A stretch of DNA of 64,000 nt from Rhodocyclaceae bacterium (GTDB taxonomy: Bacteria; Pseudomonadota; Gammaproteobacteria; Burkholderiales; Rhodocyclaceae): NCBI GenBank assembly GCA_023383815.1, contig JAHDYG010000010.1, forward strand, positions 61,521-125,520, written 5' to 3'. The translations under genes and the position numbers were made by a program. Positions 1 through 8,920 of this stretch are shown one piece after another. The notes below the pieces were generated by a model. It saw only the letters and a list, made by a program, of their open reading frames with translations. It was not told the origin of the DNA and did no database searches. Each line of letters opens with the position of its first letter. Position 1 is the stretch's first letter.

Positions 1-184
1 TCATGAACAGGCTCATCGCACCGATCGCCAGCATCCCGCCGAGGTAGTACAGGACATGCGTGAAACGGAAACTCGCCGTGTCCTGCGCCCGTTCGGAAAG
101 AAAGTGCCACAGTGCCTCGGCCTGCGCCACATCGATCACACCCTGCTCGCTCGCCTCCTTCAGCAAGGCCCGGTTCACTTCCAT
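1..184 (-). CDS. DUF2157-like membrane protein, N-terminal part (runs off left edge)
   Basis: Reading the minus strand from an ATG at 184, an open frame runs to the window edge without a stop. GGAGG lies a few bases upstream of the ATG, a good ribosome binding site. The visible 61 residues begin with a soluble helix pattern (a GVIDVAQAEALW stretch) and end with a hydrophobic segment starting near residue 46 (VLYYLGGMLAIGAMSLF), consistent with the start of a DUF2157-type multi-spanning membrane protein. The family call rests on this short pattern only. Function is unknown. Confidence 0.5.
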   Translation of the reverse strand, partial: MEVNRALLKEASEQGVIDVAQAEALWHFLSERAQDTASFRFTHVLYYLGGMLAIGAMSLFM

Positions 185-374
185 GGCACCCTCCGTTGCA
201 CACGACGCCCGACGTCAGGCCGGAAAGCGTAGCACATGCGGGTAGTTCGACTCACGGCACGGACGCGCGCCGGAATCGCCATCGGGAAACTTCCTCCGGC
301 GCCATGGTCAGAACACCACGCGTGGTGGCGATCCGCAAAGCCCCCGTCCGGGCCGCCACCTGCATCACGGCCGC

Positions 375-380
375 TATAAT
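375..380 (+). promoter_or_regulatory. Candidate -10 box (TATAAT)
   Basis: A perfect TATAAT lies 42 bases before the ferredoxin ATG in otherwise GC-rich DNA. No good -35 hexamer is seen 16-18 bases upstream, so the assignment is tentative. It would drive the ferredoxin, hydrolase, GST and ABC gene string. Confidence 0.35.
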
Positions 381-421
381 GAGCCGCCCCGACCCCACGA
401 TGCTTCCGACGGAGCCTTCCG

Positions 422-739
422 ATGAGCTACTACAAGCACCACGTCTTTTTCTGCTGCAACCAGCGCGAACCCGGAGAGACCTGCTGCAACAACCACGGCG
501 CCTCGACGCTTCAGACCTACGCGAAGGACCGTATCGGTGCGCTCGGCCTGAAGGGCCGGGGCAAGATCCGCATCAACAAGGCCGGCTGCCTCGACCGCTG
601 CGACGAAGGACCGGTCCTGGTGGTGTACCCCGACAACGTCTGGTACACCTATGTCGATCAGGAGGATATCGACGAGATCATCGACGAGCATCTGGTGCAT
701 GGTCGCGTCGTCAAGCGCCTGCAACTGGGCGACGCCTGA
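422..739 (+). CDS. 2Fe-2S ferredoxin, thioredoxin-like fold
   Basis: 105 residues. Cysteines sit at 11/12 and 21/22 and in an AGCLDRC segment at 56 and 60, the spacing seen in thioredoxin-fold (Shethna-type) 2Fe-2S ferredoxins found next to hydrolase genes in betaproteobacteria. The protein is cytoplasmic with no signal peptide. Its stop overlaps the start of the next gene (TGATG), so the two are probably translated together. Electron-transfer partner unknown. Confidence 0.85.
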   Translation: MSYYKHHVFFCCNQREPGETCCNNHGASTLQTYAKDRIGALGLKGRGKIRINKAGCLDRCDEGPVLVVYPDNVWYTYVDQEDIDEIIDEHLVHGRVVKRLQLGDA

Positions 740-1395
740 TGGGCCGGCCACTGCCGACCGAAAGGGTGGTGTTGCGCGGTTCGGAGGGCGCCATCGAAAC
801 ACTGCTCGACCTGCCCCACGAGGTGCGCGGAATTGCGCTGGTGTGCCACCCGCACCCCCTGTTCGGGGGCGCCAGCACCAACAAGGTTGCACACACCCTG
901 GCGCGGGTTTTCCGCGACCTCGGCTACGCGACGATGCGGCCAAACTTTCGCGGCGTCGGCGCAAGCGAAGGCACGCATGATCATGGCGAGGGCGAAACCG
1001 AGGACATGCTGTCTGTCGTCGCCTGGGCGCAATCGCGCTGGGGTTGCCTGCCGCTCGCGTTGGGTGGATTTTCCTTCGGAGGCTACGTGCAGACGCGCGT
1101 GGCCGGACGCCTGGCAGATTCGATGACGCCGGTTCAGCGTCTCGCGCTCGTGGGTATGGCGGCCGGCCACGCCGCCGACGGCAGCCGCCACTACGACACC
1201 GGGCCCTTGCCCGAGGGCGTACCGGCACTCGTGATCCACGGCGAGAACGACGAAACCGTCGCGCTCGCCAACGTGCTCGCCTGGGCGCGCCCGCAGGAGC
1301 TGCCTGTCACGGTGGTGCCCGGTGCCGACCATTTCTTCCACGGCAAGCTGCATGTGATCCGCAACATCCTTACCGGTGCCTGGGCACCGCTCTGA
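739..1395 (+). CDS. Alpha/beta hydrolase (serine esterase-like)
   Basis: 218 residues from an ATG overlapping the ferredoxin stop. An early CHPHPLFGG motif probably forms the oxyanion region, the nucleophile elbow is GGFSFGG, and the acid and histidine appear in HGENDE and GADHFFHG, giving a complete Ser-Asp-His triad. This matches the small bacterial CocE/dienelactone-hydrolase-like family that is often paired with the ferredoxin upstream. Substrate unknown. A longer open frame extends upstream to 112, but it covers the ferredoxin gene in another frame and is not used. Confidence 0.8.
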   Translation: MGRPLPTERVVLRGSEGAIETLLDLPHEVRGIALVCHPHPLFGGASTNKVAHTLARVFRDLGYATMRPNFRGVGASEGTHDHGEGETEDMLSVVAWAQSRWGCLPLALGGFSFGGYVQTRVAGRLADSMTPVQRLALVGMAAGHAADGSRHYDTGPLPEGVPALVIHGENDETVALANVLAWARPQELPVTVVPGADHFFHGKLHVIRNILTGAWAPL

Positions 1396-1411
1396 CTCGG
1401 AGGACGCAACG

Positions 1412-2023
1412 ATGAAGCTCTTCGCCTCGCTCACCAGCCCCTACGCGCGCAAGATCCGCATCCTCCTTGCGGAGAAGTCGCTACCGTTCGACCTGGTCGT
1501 GGATTCGCCCTGGGAATCGAATACCCGGATTCCGGAGGTCAACCCGCTCGGCAAGGTACCCGCGCTCGTCACCGACGACGGCGAAGCCTTCTTCGATTCT
1601 CCGGTCATCGCCGGCTATCTCGAAACCCTCGGCGCCGCGCCGCAACTGATTCCGGACGAAGCGCTCGAAGCGGTGCGGGTGCGCCAGAGCGAAGCGCTCG
1701 CGGACGGCATCACCGACGCCGCGGTCACCGCCCTGCTCGAATCACGCCGGCCCGACGGAGAACGCAGCGAAAGCGTGATCGCACGCCAGATGGAGAAGAT
1801 CTCCCGCGGCCTCGACCTGATGGAGCGCCGCGCAAGCGGACGCGAGTGGCTGCATGGCTCACGGATGACGCTCGGCGACATCGCCACGGGGGTTGCCCTC
1901 GGTTATCTTGACCTGCGTTTTCCGACGATCGGCTGGCGCGACCATCACCCGGCCCTGAAGACCCTCGCCGAACGCCTGTTCGCCCGACCCAGCTTTGTCG
2001 ATACCGTACCGCCCGCCGGATGA
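1412..2023 (+). CDS. Glutathione S-transferase family protein
   Basis: 203 residues. The start is the ATG at 1412, preceded by CGGAGGA. The N-terminal thioredoxin-like domain begins [18 protein letters not shown] and carries the cis-proline region NPLGKVPAL and the [10 protein letters not shown] glutathione-binding motif. The C-terminal half is the usual helical GST domain. Two residues at the N-terminal active site are Ser/Pro (TSPYAR) rather than Cys. Sits 16 bases after the hydrolase and is probably cotranscribed. Confidence 0.85.
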   Translation: MKLFASLTSPYARKIRILLAEKSLPFDLVVDSPWESNTRIPEVNPLGKVPALVTDDGEAFFDSPVIAGYLETLGAAPQLIPDEALEAVRVRQSEALADGITDAAVTALLESRRPDGERSESVIARQMEKISRGLDLMERRASGREWLHGSRMTLGDIATGVALGYLDLRFPTIGWRDHHPALKTLAERLFARPSFVDTVPPAG

Positions 2024-2027
2024 GCGC

Positions 2028-3038
2028 GTGAGCACGGCGGCACTCGCTTCCCGCAAAGGCGGACCGCGGACCGAGGGCTCTGCCGTCGACACGGATCACC
2101 GCGGCTCACCGCTGGTCCTGCGTGGCGTCACCAAAGCGTACGGCGACCAGCGGGTGGTCGCCGGAATCGATCTCACCTTGCGGCGCGGCGAGTGCTTCAC
2201 GCTGCTCGGTCCGAATGGCGCAGGCAAGACCACGACGCTGCGCTGCGCGCTCGGCCTGACCGCACCCGGCGGCGGCACCATCCGGCTCGCCGGCCTGCCC
2301 GTTCCCGAACGGGCGCGCGAGGCGCGCATGCGGGTCGGCATCGTGCCGCAGATCGACAATCTCGATCCGGATTTCACCTGCGCCGAGAACCTCATGGTGT
2401 ACGGACGCTACTTCGGCCTGCGCGATGCCGAGATCGCCGCCCGCATCCCCGAGCTGCTCGCCTTCGCCGGGCTCGAAGGCCGGCACGAAGCCCGCATCCA
2501 GACCCTCTCGGGTGGCATGAAGCGGCGCCTGACCCTCGCGCGGGCGCTCGTGAACCGCCCCGAGCTGCTGGTGCTCGACGAACCCACCACCGGCCTCGAC
2601 CCGCAGGCCCGCCATCTGATCTGGGATCGCCTGAAACAGCTCATCCGTTCCGGAACGACGGTACTGCTGACGACCCACTTCATGGACGAAGCCGAACGCC
2701 TGTCCGATCGCCTGGCCATTCTCGACGGCGGCCGGATCCTGACCGAGGGCGCCCCGCGCGAATTGATCGCAACCCATATCGAACCACAGGTCGTCGAAGT
2801 GTACGGAGACTGGAACGAGGGCAGTTCCGCGCTCGGCGTCGAGACCTGGGCGGCCCGCCATGCTGCGGCGCTGTCGCAACGTCACGAAGTCAGCGGTGAA
2901 ACGGCGTTCTGCTATGTCACCCATCCCGCACCGCTGCTCGCCCACCTCGCGACCCAGCATGGCCTGCGTTACCTCCATCGCCCGGCCAATCTGGAGGACG
3001 TGTTCCTCAAGCTCACCGGACGCGAACTGCGCGACTGA
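2028..3038 (+). CDS. ABC transporter ATP-binding protein, NodI-type
   Basis: 336 residues from a GTG at 2028, four bases after the GST stop. It has Walker [11 protein letters not shown], an LSGGMKRRL signature, Walker [13 protein letters not shown] and a switch histidine in [13 protein letters not shown]. The long C-terminal region after the ATPase and the permease that follows 10 bases later fit the NodI/NodJ class of two-component exporters (ABC-2 type). Substrate in non-rhizobial bacteria is not known. The first 40 residues are poorly conserved, so the start could lie further downstream. Confidence 0.85.
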   Translation: MSTAALASRKGGPRTEGSAVDTDHRGSPLVLRGVTKAYGDQRVVAGIDLTLRRGECFTLLGPNGAGKTTTLRCALGLTAPGGGTIRLAGLPVPERAREARMRVGIVPQIDNLDPDFTCAENLMVYGRYFGLRDAEIAARIPELLAFAGLEGRHEARIQTLSGGMKRRLTLARALVNRPELLVLDEPTTGLDPQARHLIWDRLKQLIRSGTTVLLTTHFMDEAERLSDRLAILDGGRILTEGAPRELIATHIEPQVVEVYGDWNEGSSALGVETWAARHAAALSQRHEVSGETAFCYVTHPAPLLAHLATQHGLRYLHRPANLEDVFLKLTGRELRD

Positions 3039-3048
3039 ACCCAGCACC

Positions 3049-3834
3049 ATGACCCTCGGCCACTGGCACCCGCCGCAACTGTCGCTGCGCTTCGTTCCCG
3101 TCTGGCGACGCCATTTCCTCGTCTGGCGCAAGCTTGCGCTGCCTTCGGTGCTCGGAAATCTGGCCGACCCGGTGATCTATCTGTTCGGGCTCGGCTTCGG
3201 CATCGGCGCCCTGCTGCCCGAGATCGCCGGGGTGCCTTACATCACCTTCCTCGCGGCCGGCATGGTGTGCTACTCGACGATGAACAGCGCCTCGTTCGAG
3301 AGCCTGTATTCGAGCTTTTCGCGCATGCACGTGCAAAGGACCTGGGAAGCGATCATGAACACGCCGCTCGAACTCGACGACGTCCTCGTCGGCGAACTGG
3401 TCTGGTCAGCCTCGAAAGCCCTGCTCGCCGGTTCCGCGATCCTGCTCGTCGTCACTGCGATCGGCTTCACCGAGACGCGCTACGCGTTGTGGGTGATCCC
3501 GGTGATCGTCCTGGTCGGGCTCGCGTTCGCCGCCCTCGGGCTCGTAATCACGGCGCTCGCGCCGAGCTACGACTTCTTCATGTACTACTTCACGCTCTTT
3601 GTCACGCCGATGACCCTGATGTCGGGTGTGTTCTTCCCGGTCGAGCAGCTGCCCGCCGCCCTGCAGACGCTCACCGCGCTGCTGCCGCTCACGCATGCTG
3701 TCGCGCTCGTGCGTCCGCTGCTGCTGGGCACGATCCCGGGCGACATCCTCGTCCACACTGCAGTACTGCTCGCCTACATCGTGATTCCGTTCTGGCTCGC
3801 GACCGCACTCACCCGCCGGCGCCTGCTCAAGTAA
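3049..3834 (+). CDS. ABC-2 type permease, NodJ-type
   Basis: 261 residues with about six hydrophobic segments: IYLFGLGFGIG, YITFLAAGMVCY, the long AILLVVTAIGF and ALWVIPVIVLVGLAFAALGLVITAL stretches, and FVTPMTLMSGVFFP typical of ABC-2 permeases. It follows the ATPase gene by 10 bases, and the two should form one inner-membrane exporter. The start ATG at 3049 gives a short cytoplasmic N-terminus before the first membrane segment. Confidence 0.85.
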   Translation: MTLGHWHPPQLSLRFVPVWRRHFLVWRKLALPSVLGNLADPVIYLFGLGFGIGALLPEIAGVPYITFLAAGMVCYSTMNSASFESLYSSFSRMHVQRTWEAIMNTPLELDDVLVGELVWSASKALLAGSAILLVVTAIGFTETRYALWVIPVIVLVGLAFAALGLVITALAPSYDFFMYYFTLFVTPMTLMSGVFFPVEQLPAALQTLTALLPLTHAVALVRPLLLGTIPGDILVHTAVLLAYIVIPFWLATALTRRRLLK

Positions 3835-3848
3835 GCCGACGCTGCCGT

Positions 3849-4649
3849 TCAACTGCCGCGGAACGCGGGCTTGCGCTTTTCCAGGAAGGCCGTCACGCCT
3901 TCGCCGAAATCGTGCGTCGCGCTGCAACGCGCAAAGGCATCGGCCTCACTCTGCAGTTGCGTCGCGAGATGCGCATCCGGGCTCGCCGCGAGCAAGCGCT
4001 TGATCTCGCCATAGGCATGGAGCGGCCCGCTCTGCAGCCGTCGCACCAGAGCGTCGACCTCGCCGTCGAGCGCATCGACCGGCACCACCCGCGTCGCCAA
4101 TCCGAGTGCGAGCGCCTGCTGCGCATCGAATCGTTCTCCGAGCAGCAGCAGCTCCATCGCCTTGCGCGTCCCGACGATCCGCGGCAGAAAGTAGGTCATG
4201 CCGCCGTCGGCCGGCAGCGCGATCGACGAATAGGCGGTGGTGAACTTCGTGTCCTCCGCACACACGGCGAGGTCACAGCCGAGCATCAGGGACAGCCCGA
4301 ATCCGGCGCAGGCGCCTCGCACGCGCGCGATCACCGGCTGACGCAGCGACTGCAGGATGTCCACCGTCGGGTTGATATAGCGCTCGATCATCGCGCGGAA
4401 GCTCACCAGCCGCGCTTCCGGGCTCAGGTGCAGATTACGCGCGAAATCCTTCAGATCCCCGCCTGCCATGAAATGTTCACCGGCACCGGTGACGATCACC
4501 ACCTCGACACTCTCGTCCTCGCGCAAGCGGCGCACGGCGCAAAAGAGGTCTTCCATCATCTCGACCGACAGTGCGTTGAGCTGGTCGGGACGGTTGAGCG
4601 TCAGCGTCGCGACGCCGTCCCTCGATTCGAACAGAACGGTATTGGCCAT
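3849..4649 (-). CDS. Crotonase-fold protein, probable enoyl-CoA isomerase (PaaG-like)
   Basis: 266 residues from the ATG at 4649 (MANTVLFES). The crotonase fold is clear: TLNRPDQLNALS, the oxyanion motif FMAGGDLKDF, and RGACAGFGLSLMLGCDLA. The two catalytic glutamates of true enoyl-CoA hydratases are missing: the GGGCE position reads GFGLS and the PE position reads AYS. The SIALPADGGMTYFLPRIVG segment resembles PaaG-type isomerases. It therefore more likely shifts double bonds than hydrates them. Last gene of the minus-strand beta-oxidation block. Confidence 0.75.
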   Translation of the reverse strand: MANTVLFESRDGVATLTLNRPDQLNALSVEMMEDLFCAVRRLREDESVEVVIVTGAGEHFMAGGDLKDFARNLHLSPEARLVSFRAMIERYINPTVDILQSLRQPVIARVRGACAGFGLSLMLGCDLAVCAEDTKFTTAYSSIALPADGGMTYFLPRIVGTRKAMELLLLGERFDAQQALALGLATRVVPVDALDGEVDALVRRLQSGPLHAYGEIKRLLAASPDAHLATQLQSEADAFARCSATHDFGEGVTAFLEKRKPAFRGS

Positions 4650-4833
4650 TGGCCGGATCTCCTTCACCAAGCAATGCGAACGGTGCGCAATGTACCAGAC
4701 GACGCTCGACTGCTGGAAACACTCACTGCCTTCCAGCCCGTTGCAAGAAGATGGATGAAAAGCAGTCCGGCGGCGCAGCCGAGGAGAGGGAGAGAAGCCG
4801 CGCCGCCGTCCGCAAGCCGGAAGTCCGAGGGGA

Positions 4834-6030
4834 TCAGATCCGCTCGAACACCCCGGCGGCACCCATCCCGGTGCCGATGCACATGCTGATCATTCCGTAG
4901 CGCAGCTTCTCGCGCTGCAGCGCGCTCATCAGCGTGGCGGTGCGGATGGCGCCGGTCGCACCGAGCGGATGCCCCAGAGCGATCGCACCGCCGAGCGGGT
5001 TGACCTTCGTCGGATCGAGCTCGAGCTGACGCATCACGGCCAGCGCCTGGGCGGCAAAGGCTTCATTGAGCTCGATCCAGTCGAGATCAGCTTGAGCGAT
5101 GCCGGCAGCCTTGAGCGCACGCGGGATGGCCTCGACCGGGCCGATCCCCATCACTTCGGGCGGCACACCGGCGACCGCGAACGATGCGAAACGCGCAATC
5201 GGCTGGACGTTGTAGCGCTTCAGCGCGGCTTCGCTCATCAGCACCACGGCCCCGGCACCATCGGACATCTGCGAGCTGTTGCCCGCCGTGACCGAGCCCC
5301 GGGCGGCAAAGACCGGACGCAGTTTCGCGAACCCTTCGGGCGATGCATCGGCGCGCGGACCCTCGTCGTGCTCGCACAGCTTCTCGACCACGCGCACGGT
5401 TCCGCCCTCGCCGGGAAGATGCGCGCGCACCAGGTAGGGCGTGATCTCGTCACGGAAATGCCCGGCGGCGATCGCCGCGACCGCCCGCTGGTTCGATTGC
5501 AGCGCCATCGCGTCCTGGTCCTCGCGGCTCACCTTCCACTGCTGCGCGACCTTCTCGGCGGTGAGGCCCATGCCGAAGGCGATCGCCATGTTCTCCTGCC
5601 TGGCGAAGATGGCCGGATTGAGGCTGACCTTGTTGCCCATGATCTGCGGCATCGCACTCATGGATTCCGTGCCTGCCGCGATCATCACATCCGCCTCGCC
5701 GAGGCGGATGCGGGCTGCGGCATCCGCCACCGCCTGCAGGCCCGAGGCGCAGAAGCGGTTGATCGTGATCCCGGGCACACCCTGCGGCAGCCCCGCGAGG
5801 AGCACACCGATGCGGGCCACGTTCATGCCCTGCTCGGCTTCCGGCATCGCGCAACCGACGACGACATCGCCGATCTCGTTGCAGTCGAGACCGGGCACCT
5901 TGGCGGTCACCGCGGTCAGCACATGCGCCAGCATGTCGTCCGGGCGGACGCTGCGGAACATGCCGTTGCGCTTGGCGACCGGTGTGCGGGTGGCCGCGAC
6001 GATATAGGCTTCCTGTACCTGTTTGCTCAT
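4834..6030 (-). CDS. Acetyl-CoA acyltransferase (thiolase, FadA-type)
   Basis: 398 residues, the normal thiolase length. The acylated cysteine is in NRFCASGLQAV, the proton-transfer histidine in GHPLGATGA, and the second cysteine in the C-terminal MCIGTGMGAA. It cleaves 3-ketoacyl-CoA to acetyl-CoA and a shortened acyl-CoA. It follows the multifunctional enzyme gene by 16 bases, the usual fadB-fadA pairing. Confidence 0.9.
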   Translation of the reverse strand: MSKQVQEAYIVAATRTPVAKRNGMFRSVRPDDMLAHVLTAVTAKVPGLDCNEIGDVVVGCAMPEAEQGMNVARIGVLLAGLPQGVPGITINRFCASGLQAVADAAARIRLGEADVMIAAGTESMSAMPQIMGNKVSLNPAIFARQENMAIAFGMGLTAEKVAQQWKVSREDQDAMALQSNQRAVAAIAAGHFRDEITPYLVRAHLPGEGGTVRVVEKLCEHDEGPRADASPEGFAKLRPVFAARGSVTAGNSSQMSDGAGAVVLMSEAALKRYNVQPIARFASFAVAGVPPEVMGIGPVEAIPRALKAAGIAQADLDWIELNEAFAAQALAVMRQLELDPTKVNPLGGAIALGHPLGATGAIRTATLMSALQREKLRYGMISMCIGTGMGAAGVFERI

Positions 6031-6046
6031 GTTCTTGATTCCCCGA

Positions 6047-8428
6047 TCAGTTGCGCAGCGGCTTGCCGGTTTCCAGCATGTGCGCGATGCGCTGCTGCGT
6101 TTTTTCGTTCTTCAGGAGGTCGACGAACTGCGCACGCTCGACGTCGAGAATCCACGTTTCGCTGACCCGTGCATTGGTTTCGACTTCGCCACCGCAAAGT
6201 GCCGTGGCAGCGGCCCGCGCGACGCGATAGTCGTATTCCGAGATGAATCCGCCCTGCGCCATGTTCACCAGCATCATCTCGCAGGTCGCGATCCCGTTTC
6301 GGCCGGCGACCGTCACGGCGCGCTGGACGAGCGGCGGCCGATAGCCCGCTTCGAAGAGTGCGCGGGCGCGCCGGATCGCGACGTACAGCAGTTCGTTCGC
6401 GTTGAAGACGATGTCGTCCGACGGGCGGGCAAATCCAAGCTCCACGGTTTCCAGCGCGCTCTTCGCGACGTTGGCCATCGCGATCGTCTGGAAGCTCTGC
6501 TGGATGTACAGGAAGACGTCGCCACCGGCCGCCTTGCGGCCGAGCTGATGCGCCTGCAACGCAAACTCCTTGCAGCCACCGCCAGCCGGAATCAGGCCAA
6601 CCCCGGCCTCGACCAGACCAACGTAGGATTCGAGCGCGAGCACGCGGTGCGCGGCGTGCATCAGGAACTCGCACCCGCCGCCGAGCGCCATGCCCTGCAC
6701 CGCTGCAACCACCGGCACGTGGGCATGCTTGATCGTCATCGAGGCCTGCTGGAATTTCGCGACCGTCCGTTCGAGGAGGTCAAACTGCCCCGCCTTGCAC
6801 GCTTCGGCCACCTGCATCAGGTTCGCACCGACCGCAAACGGCGCTTCGTGCCAGATCACCAACCCGTCGAGATCCCTCTCGGCACGCGCAATCGCCTCGA
6901 TGACGCCATCCAGGACCTCGTTGCCGATCGTGTGGTTCTTCGACGTGAACGACAGGATGCCGATCCGTGCATCCTGATCCGGACGCGTCCACAGGCGCAC
7001 GCCTTCGTTCTCCCACAGCGTCTCGCCGCGCGTCTTCGGAGCCTCGCCGAGCACCTGCTCGGGATAGAGCTGGCGCCCATACACCCCGAGGGTGGAGCGC
7101 GCCTTCAGGCTGCCTTCGGCAGCCGACCACGAAGCTTGCGCTTCATGCACGCCACTGCGCTCGAACACCCAGGCCGGCAGCGGCGTATCAGACATCGTCC
7201 GGCCGGTCTCGATGTCGGCCTGGATCGCCTGCGCGATATCTTGCCAGCCGGCCGCCTGCCAGGTTTCGAACGGCCCCTGTGCCCAGCCGAAGCCCCAGCG
7301 CATCGCGAGGTCGAGATCACGCGCGTTATCGGCGATCGCGCCCAGATGCACCGCGCAGTAATGGAACACATCGCGGAAGATCGACCACAGGAACTGCGCC
7401 TGCGGATGCTCGCTCGCGCGCAGTTGCGCAAATCTTGCCGCCGGATCGCGATTCTTCAGGATGTCGGCAACTTCCGGGGCGATCTCTCCGGCACTCGGAC
7501 GATAGTTCTGCTGCGCCACGTCGAGTACCAGGATCTGTTTGCCTTCCTTGCGGAAGATGCCGGCCCGCGTCTTCTGCCCCAGCGCGCCCTTCGCGATCAG
7601 CGCCTGCAACCATTCCGGCTGCTTGAAGTAGGCATGCCAGGGATCGTCGGCGAGCGTGGCCTGCATCGTGCCGATGACGTGTGCCAGGGTGTCGAGTCCG
7701 ACCACGTCCGCGGTGCGGTAGGTGGCGCTCTTCGGGCGGCCGATGCGCGGCCCGGTGAGCGTATCGACCTCGTCAAAGCCGAGGCCCAGGCGTGCCGTAT
7801 GGTGCATGACGGCGAGGATCGAGAACACGCCGATGCGGTTGGCCACGAAGTTCGGCGTATCCTTCGCGCGCACGATGCCCTTGCCCAGACGCGTCGTGAG
7901 CCAGCCCTCGAGCGCATCGAGCATCGCCGCATCGGTGTCACGGGTCGCAATCAGCTCGACCAGGGGCATGTAGCGCGGCGGATTGAAGAAGTGGATGCCG
8001 CAGAAGCGGCTGCGCAGCCCCTCCGGCATGCCTTCGGCCAGACGGTTGATCGACAGCCCCGAGGTGTTCGACGCGAAGACCGCGTCGGCGCGCAGGAAGG
8101 GCGCGACCTTCGCGTACAGGTCGAGCTTCCACTCCATTTTCTCGGCGATCGCCTCGATGATGAGGTCGCAGTCGCGCAGTTGCTCGAGGTCGGACCCGTA
8201 GTTCGCCGCATCGATGAAACCGAGGCGCTCCTTCGTCGCCAGCGGCGCCGGATCAAGCTTCTTCAGCCCGGCCAGTGCCTTGTCGACGATCGCGTTCGGC
8301 TTGCCATCGGTTGCGGCGAGGTCGAACAGCACCACCGGCACGTCGGCATTCGCGCAATGGGCAGCGATCTGGGCGCCCATGACGCCGGCGCCGAGCACGG
8401 CGACCTTGCGAATGATGAAATTGCTCAC
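6047..8428 (-). CDS. 3-hydroxyacyl-CoA dehydrogenase / enoyl-CoA hydratase, dehydrogenase domain first
   Basis: 793 residues. The NAD-binding dehydrogenase domain is N-terminal (VAVLGAGVMGAQIA at about 9-22, then the FFNPP motif and C-terminal dehydrogenase domain) and the crotonase domain is C-terminal (QGMALGGGCEFLMHAA, VGLVEAGVGLIPAGGG), with both catalytic glutamates present. This order is opposite to E. coli FadB/FadJ and is typical of betaproteobacterial and actinobacterial forms. It hydrates enoyl-CoA and oxidises 3-hydroxyacyl-CoA in beta-oxidation. Paired with the thiolase downstream. Confidence 0.9.
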   Translation of the reverse strand: MSNFIIRKVAVLGAGVMGAQIAAHCANADVPVVLFDLAATDGKPNAIVDKALAGLKKLDPAPLATKERLGFIDAANYGSDLEQLRDCDLIIEAIAEKMEWKLDLYAKVAPFLRADAVFASNTSGLSINRLAEGMPEGLRSRFCGIHFFNPPRYMPLVELIATRDTDAAMLDALEGWLTTRLGKGIVRAKDTPNFVANRIGVFSILAVMHHTARLGLGFDEVDTLTGPRIGRPKSATYRTADVVGLDTLAHVIGTMQATLADDPWHAYFKQPEWLQALIAKGALGQKTRAGIFRKEGKQILVLDVAQQNYRPSAGEIAPEVADILKNRDPAARFAQLRASEHPQAQFLWSIFRDVFHYCAVHLGAIADNARDLDLAMRWGFGWAQGPFETWQAAGWQDIAQAIQADIETGRTMSDTPLPAWVFERSGVHEAQASWSAAEGSLKARSTLGVYGRQLYPEQVLGEAPKTRGETLWENEGVRLWTRPDQDARIGILSFTSKNHTIGNEVLDGVIEAIARAERDLDGLVIWHEAPFAVGANLMQVAEACKAGQFDLLERTVAKFQQASMTIKHAHVPVVAAVQGMALGGGCEFLMHAAHRVLALESYVGLVEAGVGLIPAGGGCKEFALQAHQLGRKAAGGDVFLYIQQSFQTIAMANVAKSALETVELGFARPSDDIVFNANELLYVAIRRARALFEAGYRPPLVQRAVTVAGRNGIATCEMMLVNMAQGGFISEYDYRVARAAATALCGGEVETNARVSETWILDVERAQFVDLLKNEKTQQRIAHMLETGKPLRN

Positions 8429-8500
8429 ACTTTTCTCCTGTGGTTCACTTCTGTGTCATGGCTTCGTGAGGCGGACGGGGATCCGGTCGCCCACCGGGAT

Positions 8501-8917
8501 TCACTCGGCCGGGATCGGTCGCTTGCGGCCACGGTCGTCCACCGCGACGTAGGTCAGCGTGGCCTCGGTGACCTTGACCACGACGGGGTTCTCCGGGTCG
8601 CGCTCGGCAAACACCTCGACCTCGACCGTCACCGAGGTGCGCCCGACCGATTTCACCTCGGCGTAGATGCTCACCAGATCGCCGACCGAGACCGGCTGCT
8701 TGAAGAGGAAGGAATTCACCGCGATCGTCGCCACCCGGCACTTGGCGCGGCGGCGCGCGGGAATCGCCCCGGCGATATCGACCATCGCCATGATCCAGCC
8801 ACCGAACACGTCCCCCGAAGGGTTGAGGTCGGCCGGCATCGGCATCACGCGCAGGGCGGGCTGCTTGTGCTCGGGAAGACGCACGGCGTCGGGCGGGGAA
8901 GTCGGTTCGGCGCTCAT
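8501..8917 (-). CDS. Acyl-CoA thioesterase, hotdog fold (YciA-type)
   Basis: 138 residues. The DLNPSGDVFGGWIMAMVDIAGA segment is the hotdog helix with the catalytic Asp/Asn region of YciA-like thioesterases, followed by the RVATIAVNSFLFKQPVSVGD strand block. It releases free fatty acid and CoA, probably buffering acyl-CoA pools beside the beta-oxidation enzymes. Only three bases separate its start from the stop of the gene before it, so it is part of the same operon. The 72 bases after it hold no gene. Confidence 0.85.
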   Translation of the reverse strand: MSAEPTSPPDAVRLPEHKQPALRVMPMPADLNPSGDVFGGWIMAMVDIAGAIPARRRAKCRVATIAVNSFLFKQPVSVGDLVSIYAEVKSVGRTSVTVEVEVFAERDPENPVVVKVTEATLTYVAVDDRGRKRPIPAE

Positions 8918-8920
8918 CGC

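Noticed and set aside
3267..4889. Plus-strand frame of 540 codons
   Set aside because: It covers the NodJ-like gene in another frame and the isomerase gene antisense; no family features.
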